A DNA stretch of 28,304 nt from Bigelowiella natans CCMP2755 (taxonomy: Eukaryota; Cercozoa; Chlorarachniophyceae), in the NCBI GenBank assembly GCA_000320545.1, contig ADNK01001803.1, forward strand, positions 1 to 28,304, written 5' to 3'. Positions 11,612 to 21,168 of the stretch are shown here, piece by piece. The notes under the pieces were generated by a model that ran no database searches, was not told where the DNA came from, and saw nothing but the letters and a program-made list of their open reading frames with translations. Position numbers and translations under genes: made by a program. Position 1 is the stretch's first letter. Each line of letters begins with the position of its first letter.

Positions 11612-13244
11612 ATGGGGGTTGCTGCGAGTACGTCGGCTGGATGGACGTGCACCGCCCTGGCCCAGGGAGGGAAAAGGGAGCCAGGAGACGAAATCAAGTT
11701 CTCCGATCTGTTTGCAGATGAAATGGTATACTGGCAACGGGTCACTGCTTATATCCTCGCGATTTGACACACGTGTGGTGTGCGTGTGATGCCTGCAGTT
11801 GCAGGAGGCCCAGCCTAAGAGATCTCGCGCAGGTCTTATCGCCCTTGGCGGCATCGGCACAGTTGTTACTGGGGTGATTGTAGGTAGAAAATGCTCAGTC
11901 ACGCTACGTGCGCATACTATTGTTGGCGATAGAAGAAGAAGATTTGCCCCCCCCCCCCCCCCCCCCCCTTAAACCCTTGGTGCCCTGAGCATGAACCCCT
12001 GGCCCGAGCCTGGGTCATTCCCAATGCCCGGAATTGGGGGGGCCGTGTTCATTTTGCACGTTTCAGGAATGCTACTGATGGGCGTTAAATACAAATAACT
12101 TTATTTTTTAAGGAAGACCTCCCCTCAACCCTGGGGGGTTTCCACGGGCCCCCCCACCCAATGCCCCGGATCATTTTTTGTTGATTGTAAACCTATTTCG
12201 GGGGGTAGACTTTGTGAGTCCAAGGGATCTTTTTCCAACACTGTCCTCCTTTTGTTCCTTTTCTTCGCGGGCACCCTAAAAAAAAATAAAAAGGTTTTAA
12301 AACCCCCGAAAGGGGGTCTTGGAATTTTTTGGGGTGGTGGTATTTCCCCGACCAGAGGGGTTTCGGAAAAATCAAAAGCCCATAAAAACCGGGAAACCGG
12401 GGCTGAACAAAAAGTTTCCAATTAAAAACAGCCCTTCCAAAAAGCCGCGCGGCCCCAAAGGGCCCCAAAATTTGAAATTTGGGAAAAAGTTTTTTAGTGC
12501 CCGGTTTTAAAGGGGTTTTGTTTTTTTTTTCCCCCCCCCCCCCCCCCCCCCCCTCTCTCTCTCTCTCTCTTTCTCTTTCTTCCTTTCTCTTTTCTCATTG
12601 CGATTTCGTTGCGAAGGGCTCTGGAGATGGCAGGGTTGTGATTCAGGCAGCCAAAAAAGGGTGAGAAAAGGAAATTAATGGAATCTGAAAATGTGGAGGA
12701 AGAAGGGAATGGGCGGTCGTAGATCTGTATGGAAAGATAGTGCATATATGTTATAAGTGGAATAAGAACGTAACTACTAATCTGATAATGTGTAAAATAC
12801 ATCTGTATGTGAAGGGGAGGGGGAGAGGGTCTGCTTCTCTCTCTCTCTACCTCTCTCTCTATCTCTCTTTCCCTCTGTGCGTGTGGCATGCATCATGAAC
12901 ATTGTTGCTTGCTTATTGCTACCGTCAGGATACGGTCAAAAGGCTACGAAATAAATTCGGTTGTGCAACATATTTATAACATATTTATATAGTTTTCCAT
13001 CTCTAATCATTTATCATAGCTCATGATTTATCACAACCATTTCATCGTCCAATTTGTTACGTTCCCCCCCCCCTCCCCCTCCCCCTTTCCCTCCAACCTG
13101 CAATGTCGTCGATCGGCACAAAAGTGGCTCGTTGTCTACAGTATGTACAGCGCCTGGCGGCAGGGGTTATCGCGCTTGGCCTCTTTTCACCGGAAAAATC
13201 TGTCAGTTCCTATATTTTTCTATTATTTTGTTGTTCTTGTGTAC

Positions 13245-13281
<37 letters not shown>

Positions 13282-13768
13282 TTGATGGTTCGACTGATAT
13301 TCCATTCGTTTCTCTCCCATTTCGCCGAATGCATCAATAAATGCATATATAGGTGGAAAGCCAGTCTATCAGAATTCGACTATATCGTTCTATTTGGAGC
13401 TAAAGATGCCACATCGTAAGACAGACAAAGAGCGCATACAATAGCCAGACAACAACCGAGAGCACCACCTTTCAACCATCATGAGCAATATCGATGATAT
13501 ATATTGGGACAAGAACTCTTGTGTTGCAAATATCTCGGCGATTTTGAGAAGAATGGTGATTTTCGTCTTGCAATGCGACATTTTGCTGTGTTGAAGGAGG
13601 GGTCAGTAACAGTTTTGGAGACTTGAGATCTTGATTGGTGCGTCTCCCATCTCTTAGGTTTATGGAAGATCTTGAGGATAAGCTCATAGAGGAAGAGACT
13701 AAGGTGGCGTGATGATCTATCGTCAATAGGATGAGAGATTTGGTGTAGTCATTATTTATTGCAATATC

Positions 13769-13808
<40 letters not shown>

Positions 13809-14187
13809 TCAATTGCTGTTCTTCGCTTTGTGAATGCAACTGCAGGAAGGGGCGAAGGTGATTGCTTGCCGTTTCCCGATGTCCACCTTCACGCCTATCT
13901 ATGAGGAGGTACACCTTGGGAGAGACCGCCGTATCGAACGCATGCCAACAGCGAGGGGCAAATATACAGTTGGGCCGAATGCGATTATTTTTATATTTTA
14001 ATGATTTCCACACATTGGGGTCCAGCACGAGAATATCTGGTGTACTTAGTGAAAATGCAAAATTCTATCGATGCAGGTCGATCCGGCTGGAGAGAAAGGC
14101 TTGGAGAGCGTGTGGGTCTACGACTTAGACGCCGAGAAGGCTAAGTTCCGAGAGCTCGAAGAGGACGACTATACTGCGTCAAGTTAA
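11612..14187 (+). CDS. FAM173-type (ATPSCKMT/ANTKMT) protein-lysine methyltransferase, interrupted by a bad-sequence gap
   Basis: SAM-dependent methyltransferase family whose known animal members trimethylate lysine on the mitochondrial ATP synthase c subunit or the ADP/ATP carrier. Exons seen: 11612-11725, 11799-11883, (missing), 12617-12660, 12929-12960, 13125-13201, 13353-13415, 13658-13703, 13846-13908, 14077-14187. All visible joins keep phase. The N-terminal part has a Gly-rich hydrophobic segment, AGLIALGGIGTVVTGVIV, matching the N-terminal membrane segment of the family. SAM motif I is GSGDGRVVIQAAKKG, followed by GYEINSWLVVYSMYSAWRQG, FHRKNLWKASL, FDYIVLFGAKD, VIACRFPM and ESVWVYDL, in the family order. 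The exon or exons between the membrane segment and motif I (phase 1 to phase 0) cannot be found in the poor sequence at 11884-12616. ATG 11612 is chosen as the first in-frame Met of exon 1. Mitochondrial location is inferred from the family. Confidence 0.88.
11947..12553. other. Probable low-quality sequence bounded by two poly-C tracts
   Basis: Poly-C tracts lie at 11947-11968 and 12531-12553. Between them the sequence has an abnormal density of 4 to 7-base runs of every base (for example CCCCCGAAAGGGGG near 12304 and CCCCAAAGGGCCCCAAAA near 12454), unlike anything else in the window. This resembles failed base calling next to long C runs. An expected exon of the methyltransferase gene is missing from exactly this interval, which supports an artefact over real biology. 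Confidence 0.75.
13246..13278 (+). repeat. (GA)n microsatellite in a FAM173-gene intron
   Basis: A GA tract in the intron between exons 13125-13201 and 13353-13415. Confidence 0.95.
13767..13805 (+). repeat. (AT)n microsatellite in a FAM173-gene intron
   Basis: An AT tract about 40 nt before the acceptor at 13845, in the intron between exons 13658-13703 and 13846-13908. Confidence 0.95.
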
Positions 14188-14890
14188 AGCAGTAGTGTAG
14201 GGACGACGAGACACCGACTAAAAAACCATGCTTCTACATGTCTACCTGATGTGTGCAGCCGTGCTGTGCTGTAACTAGTTTGTAGAAAAGGGGCTGTTAC
14301 AAATAATCGATTAATCTTGCTTTCACATACCGTCCACATCTATATTGGCAAGTGCCGTTGTTTACTTTCATTTTCTGTTGCGCAAGCTCTGCTGAATAAG
14401 CGTGCATGTGGTCGAAGATAATTTAAATTGACTATAACGACGAGCGACAGATGGCGAGCAGTTGGCTGCGCGCGCACTCTAGCACCATACCACGCTACAT
14501 GTGCATGTAGTGCGACGATCGATGTGCGCATCTTGTGGCATGCATGCAAAAAATATTGGCACCCCATCGTGCATGCATATGCTATGCTAGCACTGGAGCA
14601 TGCTCATAGTGCTGGATGATTAAAGCTAGAACACTACGATGCTTCGGCAACAACGTGTGTATGCGTTTGCATAATTCTCATACTAAGCGATTCGGATCTC
14701 AATAATATAAAAACATGCAATGGCGTGCAATACGAAACGGTCAAAGCGACGATGTTATTGAATAATTACAATGCATATATGCTCTTGGCGCAGGATTGGA
14801 TATCCTTTTACCGTTCTCTCATCATCGACCATTTCTAATAAAACGTCGATCGAGGGTGAGATGGCGATGATCTTTCACTTTGCTATTCTC
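14188..14890. other. Convergent intergenic region
   Basis: It separates the 3' ends of the FAM173 gene (+) and the IRG-like gene (-). No gene was seen. From about 14450 to 14620 it shows the same GCATGC and GCTAGC words as the other two intergenic stretches, including GCATGTAGTG, which also occurs near 3700. No convincing polyadenylation signal was identified for either gene. Confidence 0.6.
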
Positions 14891-17800
14891 CTAAGCATCA
14901 GCATGCACGAATTCGTCGTTGTTGACGAGGGTGTTGAAGTAGCGGCGGGTAGAGAGCTTCCTTCCAAGGGCGCGGTTGACCTTGTTCTCGAGGCCAGCTT
15001 GCAGCATCAGGTTCATATGTCTCTTCAGCTTAGGGAAATCGTGCGCATCAGGCTCCCTAGAAGATACGAGGAAGATGCGGTCGTCAGGAAGGCCGGTGTT
15101 GGCTCGGAGGTCCTCACGAATAACTTGCTTCGTCTCCTCAGGCGACAAGCCCATGTCCCACTCCGCGTTCTCTATCTCCAAGTCGATCTTGGTCCGCACA
15201 GCGAAGAAGGGCACGTTGTTGCGCGTCATCTCCTTCATCAACGTCAGGTCCGTTTCGGTGTAGCGCCCGGCTGCGATGACGATCACCAGGTCGAAGTACT
15301 TGATGCTGGAGAACAAAACAACGGCAACACACACACACACACACGCATCGCAGTTTTTATCAGCTATCACAGGAACATTGCCGTGTGCATGCAGCAGAGC
15401 GCGCGCACCAGCGCACGCCACATGCATCGTCAGAGGGGGAGGAATCAATAACAGCCGCACTTACCCCATCACGCGTAAGTAGGAGTTGAGAGGGAACTTT
15501 GGCGTTCCTGCACCGGGAAGGTCCCACAGTCGGAAGTGCTCTTGCCCGCTGCACGCAATGCCGTCGTCCTCCATTAGCTGGCAAGCTGCGTCTGTGAAGG
15601 TGTACGGGGTTGCAACCATCGTAGTCTCGACGTTTCCGACATTCGCGGCGCCGGCGTCATGGGAGTCGATCCCACGCATAGCGTTCATGAAAGAGCTCTT
15701 TCCGGTTCCTAAGGGCGTTCGTAGGGGGGGGGGGGTGAGAGAGTGGGCGGCGGCGTCCACCGTTAGGCCATTATGAAAATTGGCACGGAGAGAAGAGAGC
15801 ACACACTCACTCAAGAGTCACGCGAGCTTCGTTGTCTCGATCTCACCAATCTCACTTCGATACGACTAATTTCAGAATCCTCTTCTCTCCCCGCCCCGCC
15901 CCCCCCCGCCCGCTGATCGAGCGAATATCAAATACTGCGAATGTTGATAAAAGGAATTGATCCATCGCACTAAGCCCACACGCTGCTAATTTGTTGTTGT
16001 CATTGTTGGTTGAAGCGTTGTTATCGATGATATCTATATTACCTGAGCAACCACTGATAGCCAAGTTGCCCGTGCCTTTGTACCCAGCTTCTCGCATCCA
16101 TTGAGGCATGGGGTAAGCCAAAACCTGAAAGAGAGAGGGAGAGAAGAGAGATTGCGTTGGTTGAAGTGTGAGCGTGAGGAAGGTGTAACGCTCAATGTGA
16201 CATTTTAACTCCCCTCGGGTATGTTTACGCGCACAACGATTTCCTGCTGTATATGTGAGTCGCTAGCTGCACGCGCACCTCTCCGCCAGCCAAGTCAGCC
16301 GAATCTCCCCTGCATTCTTCGTCGAGCTTGGTGATGGGGAACAGGGTCATATCGACAGTGTCCATGCCTGTCATCGAGTACACACACAACGCACACAGTC
16401 GTAATCGTAAGGGGGGGCGAGAGGGTGCGAGAGAGAGAGAGAGAGAAGCGAGCGAGCGGATGCGAGAGACAGGGCACAGAAGTAAAAGCGTTCCAGTGGT
16501 GTTGAATATGCCAAAACGAATTTCATTTCACGGAAGCTCTTTCTCCCCCCCCCCCCCCCTGATCTCTCCCTGTCTACTTCGTACCGCCAACGAAGTGTTC
16601 TCGGGCCACCTGTCGCATCTGGCGAGGCTCTGGATCTCCGATGTAGCCGAAGGAGCAGTTGATGCAGACGATATCAGACGACTGTGTGCGCGATGCAACC
16701 TCCTACGGAGAGCAGCAGCCAGGGAAAGGACCAGGAAGGAGGACATTGTTAGGACATTGTTACATATTCATTGTTAGTATATTGTTACATATTCCATCCC
16801 TCACACTTCAGTATCATTATTATTATTATTATTAATAATAATAGTAGTAATAGTAGTAGTATTAGTAGTAGTAGTAGTAGTAGTAGTAGTACCTTGAGGA
16901 ACTCAATGCGGTTGGGGGCATTGACGTCTGCCCCATAAACGAAGAGTCGCTTAGCAGCTCCGAAATCAACAGGCTCCCCGATCCGCGCAACCACCCAGTT
17001 GGGGCCTAGATTGATGTTTTCCTGGTCGAAGGGCACACTAGGGTCCAGGAGGAGAGCGTTCACTTCACCAGTCTTTTCACCGTACTCCTTCAGAATCTGC
17101 ATACGCATGTACAGGTCGGAGAACGTCCACCACGGCATCGGGTCAAGCTCGAAGGCCGTGGCGAGCAGCCTTGGGCCGTTGACTTGCTCGGTGAGAATAG
17201 TGCGAAGAGAGTCTGTCGCTGAGGTCACAGCGTTAGCAACCTAAAGGTTTGATGAAAAAGGAAAGACGATGGTAAGAGTGCGTTTTAAGGGTAGAGCTGA
17301 AGGGAGGGAGGAGGAATAATAATAATAACAATAATTCTATATGAGAATCGTCACTACGTTCGCTTGCCCTCTATTTACGGAGAAATTACGTGGATTGTGA
17401 ATGCACAATACGGCATCATGTGTTTAATATATATGTACATACATCGGTAGGCAGTCCTCGATGATCACGGGTGACGATGTCGTCCCAAAATCCAGCGTCG
17501 CTGTGGCTAAATTCTTCCACTCCATTTCTGGAGTCAATGACGGAAGCTGCACGGTCCCTGATCCAGTAATCCGACTGGCTATTAATGGCAATGTTACGTC
17601 TACTGAGCTTATTGCACAGTGCAGCAGCGCCTTGGCGGAAGCCGATGCGGGGCAAGAACGTACGAGCAGCCTGATGAGTATGTAACACAATTTTCATCAT
17701 TAAATTTTTAATATTCTCCAGTCATTGCGTGGCATTAGGGTTTAGGGGGGAACAAACAATAAACGCTTCTAAATAATCTATTTTAAATGAACAACCGATC

Positions 17801-17903
17801 TCTGCGCAATTGGTGCGGACAGCGTCGACGAACTGCGCGATACGAAGACGGCAACCATTGCCAAGAGGCCCAGGCCAGCCATGAATAAAAACGACGATTT
17901 CAT
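14891..17903 (-). CDS. IRG-like (immunity-related GTPase) protein with long N-terminal extension
   Basis: Exons on the minus strand: 17903-17796, 17670-17443, 17240-16893, 16681-16585, 16367-16279, 16124-16043, 15708-15465, 15305-14891. All phases match, giving 536 residues. Residues 1-36 hold a hydrophobic segment (FLFMAGLGLLAMVAVFV) that could be a signal peptide or membrane anchor. Residues about 37-290 match no family I know; they include LDPMPWWTFSDLYMRMQIL and FGYIGDPEPRQMRQV. The GTPase domain follows: P-loop GCSGTGKSS (315-323), VETTM (344-348), WDLPGAG (379-385), VRTKID (435-440) and IFLVSS (476-481). The LWDLPG with VRTK pattern is typical of IRG/p47 GTPases, which act at membranes in vertebrate cell-autonomous immunity; the role here is unknown. 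The tail after G5 is only about 55 residues, so most of the usual C-terminal helical domain is absent. An in-frame ATG at 18008 would add 35 residues with a second hydrophobic stretch. Confidence 0.88.
15326..15344 (-). repeat. (CA)n microsatellite in the last IRG-gene intron
   Basis: This is a GT tract on the sense strand, just before the acceptor of the exon that starts at 15305. Confidence 0.9.
16429..16448 (-). repeat. (GA)n microsatellite in an IRG-gene intron
   Basis: This is a CT tract on the sense strand, in the intron between exons 16681-16585 and 16367-16279. Confidence 0.9.
16815..16890 (-). repeat. Trinucleotide (TAC/TAT)n repeat at a splice donor
   Basis: On the sense strand the intron begins AAG/GTACTACTAC and runs into a TAC/TAA/TAT repeat of about 75 nt. 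The 5' splice site is therefore the first unit of a microsatellite. Confidence 0.9.
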
Positions 17904-19319
17904 ACTGGTCTTACTACTGCGACTCTGTCTGCTGACTTGGAATTGGTGACAATACAGGAGGCATATAACAAGCAATAAAACTAAGTCAAACGCTGGAGGA
18001 ATAAGCACATCTTCTTTCGAAAATCAGCCCTCGTTACAAAGAGCTATGCCTGCTTTCAGAAGAGCTAATGGAAGCTGAAAGGCCCCGGTGCACGTCTGGC
18101 TAACATCTCAACTAGAACCCCCCAAAAATAGCTCTACCACTACTTCTAACTGCTCTGACGGCAGACTACTGCCACGAAACTACAGTCCCACCCCTTCGCG
18201 CCAACCTGTTCGCGAGCTTTGTATTTTTCTGTCACGTCGATTGCGGCGATTTACAGGGTCCAGACTACAAACATTCTAGATTCGCGTCTGAATCCCATGC
18301 GTTTTTGTTACTTTTAGTTAAGCAAATAAGAGATTTCTTCTATGGCGACCTTTATAACCCATTAGGTTGTAATCGTATGACGAAAGGAGTAAATGGATTT
18401 TAATCTATGAATTTAAGGATAAATACCGGGATTAAAATACGTAATTTTTGCCCTGGAGCAACCCTATGCGATGGAGTCGTACCCCATCGAATATTTAAGA
18501 CTCATAAAATATTCTACATCTGCATAATCGCAAGTAAATTTCAAATATATTTTATCAGAATATGACTATTTATATAGTCTTTCGTCTCATATTAACACCC
18601 TCAGCAGGATCAATGGTCAAACATCCACTCTAAATAAATGTTGTTAGATATATTTCGAAAGGAAGGAAATTGCAAATCGTTTCAACTGCAACATATTTTT
18701 AATAAAAATCGACAATATTCTCTGTCTCCCGTATGATATGCATCTGTGAAATTAGTTAAGAGTTGGGCCGTTAAAACTGTGTCTGTTACAGCCGAAGAGG
18801 AAATGTACCGGTTCGCTAAATGAGAAAATGCATGGCGTTTATCTAGATCTATGGAATTCTTCTTTTAATCAGCCAACCGATGTTCCGAACAGCGAAGATC
18901 GTGATTCGGAGCCAACGAAAAAAAAATGCGCGAAAGGATTTTCTTTGTTGCATCAGAGGAACTTGTGATGCCAAAGGGCTGCAGAAAGAAGAATTTAACC
19001 TTACGACAATTATAAATATTTGACGTAAGTAAAACTTACCTGTGCATATTGTTAAACCCTGACTTTTTATACTCGCCCTCTGGTATGATTGCTTCTCGAC
19101 GACGTTCGGAATATTATGGTGGTTGGCTTCTCTCATGCAACCCCTAACTTCCGAGGTTGAACCGATTTTGAAGGCACATTCAGTGTAAGGTTGGGAGCTA
19201 AAAGATTTTGTAGCCAACTGACTTCCGTATTTATTCTCTTCCGTGACAATATACTGCTAAACCCGCTGTCATATGAACCTCGATCATTCACCCGTTACGT
19301 CCATGATTGAAGCAGGATA
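17904..19319. other. Shared upstream region of two divergent genes
   Basis: It lies between the start of the IRG-like gene (-) and the first exon of the large coiled-coil gene (+). No coding exon is supported. The stretch 18300-18830 is AT-rich and otherwise featureless. At 19025-19039 lies GTAAGTAAAACTTAC, an inverted repeat that reads as a consensus 5' splice site on both strands. On the minus strand it follows GCACAG, so a non-coding first exon of the IRG-like gene could end there. TATAAAAAG is present on the minus strand at 19071-19063. Promoter use is not shown by the sequence. Confidence 0.5.
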
Positions 19320-21135
19320 ATGAGGACAAGAACTCGAAGCGCCGGCATTAAGCCAGTGGTATCCATTCAACGTCATAAGGTTAGTCCCCATTTGGTTGGG
19401 AGGTTCATCGGTTCTATGAGAGAGAGCGAAACTATACATCACACACGTCACCGTACCTAATCTGCAAGCTTAATGCAAAAAGAGGGATGCTTACGTCCTG
19501 ACGTACATAAACCGTTTGGGGAATTGAGGTGGGCGGGGAATTTGATTATTTGCTAATAAATGCTCTTACAGCCTCTCCATGCTTCCTCTGCAAGAAACCC
19601 ATCGCTACCAATACCTGAGCGTGGGGAAAATTCGAAGAGCGCAGCCATGGTTAGGAGAAACAAAGTTTTGGCTGAGGCGGTGAGGGGAAAGCTCAATCGA
19701 CCTCAAGTGCGAAAGCCTAGAAGGAATCAAAAGCCTGGTGTAATGAAGACGGGGGGAGGAAGCAACGCTCTGGTTTTAGCAAAGGATAGGAAGGTTGGCT
19801 ACTATCATTCCACTACCTAGTATCCCCACACTGCCTTTTATCCACTGATTGTTACCATTTGATTCTTTTAAAAAATGGATTTTCATAGACCGCATTGACT
19901 ATCAGCGAAGCGATCGAGAGAGCGTATCGAACGTAAGAAAATAACATGTGCAGTTGAGATAGATCTCATCAAAAGGATGTTGCATATCATCGTTGGCTTC
20001 ACAGAGAATTTAGACTTGCCGACATTATCCAGGAAGCGAAACTTAGCGAATCGAAACCATCTTCTAGAAGCAAAGGTAATATTAAATATGGCCATGAGCT
20101 CACTAGTTCGTGATGAAATGTGTCAAAGCAATTGAATAACCGCATTTGCAATATCTTCACGGAATCTCTTCCTCCCCCATCCTCTCCTCACACCGTCAAG
20201 ATTCGACGAGCACGGGGGCAGGCGTCTAAGCTACTTCACTCAAACTCCAAAGCTTCTTCTAAGTCCGAGAAAAAAAAACCTAGGAAAAGAACGCAAGGAC
20301 GCGCATGGAACCCTGCCATGACCAAAGGCCCCATCGTAACTACCGGTGGTGGTGGGAGCTTTCGTGTTGAGAAGCGATCAATTGCACAGCCAAACGATGA
20401 TGGAGGCAGTGCTTTTGGCGACGATGGCAAGGCGACGAAAGGGACGAAAAATCAAGCACAGCAACCTGAGCCAAACCCCCCCCCACGCCCCTCGCATTTA
20501 CAGGTTGTGGGATTTCCTGTACTTTGCAATGCATTCGAAAATGGCTACACGTGTTGATCAGAGCATTGCTGTGTCGCCTGTACTAGCACTGAAAGTGAGA
20601 CACATTATTTGCCGTATTGATCCCCCCCCCAAGAAATTCAATCGGTATTTATGAATTGATGTTGTGCGAGTCCCGCGACACCATTGATTATGCCTCGGGA
20701 TGGGTACCACCCGTGGGTTTTGTTTGATTTCATTTAAATATTCTTCGATATCGCACACCATCCGCACAACTATATATGAACGAATATCCCTAATTCAGCC
20801 CCCCGGCATCGACGAGGGGAGAAAAGAAGGCGACGGCGGTCGAGGCGATATGACGCGGAGGGGGGGAAGCCGTTCCTCTAGTCGCAAGGTTTCAATCTCC
20901 TCGCGTGACGAAAACACCGGCTTTGTCGCCGACAGGGGCAGCAACAGCAAGAAGCAAAACAAGCTCTACGGCAGCATGTCTCAGCCTAGTGCGGCGGACC
21001 CTGCCTCTGTGCCCCAATTCGAGTCCAAAGCAGCAGCCATAGCTGCAGCAGCAGCAGCATTATCATCAAAGCAACCTCAAGGAGATTCACGTCTTGCCGG
21101 CCCACACTCGTCCAAACTCCAGCCTACTACTACTG

Positions 21136-21168
<33 letters not shown>

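Noticed and set aside
11447-11902. 151-codon minus-strand frame
   Set aside because: It lies opposite the first two exons of the FAM173 gene and their upstream sequence, and its product has no recognisable feature.
12125-12510. Open frames in the homopolymer-rich interval
   Set aside because: They lie in sequence that appears miscalled, and none resembles the expected methyltransferase segment.
14771-15451. 226-codon plus-strand frame
   Set aside because: It is antisense to the G-domain exons of the IRG-like gene, which carry clear motifs and matching splice phases on the other strand.
18849-19217. 122-codon minus-strand frame upstream of the IRG-like gene
   Set aside because: It crosses a consensus splice donor and has no domain-like pattern. 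A non-coding first exon is a more cautious reading.
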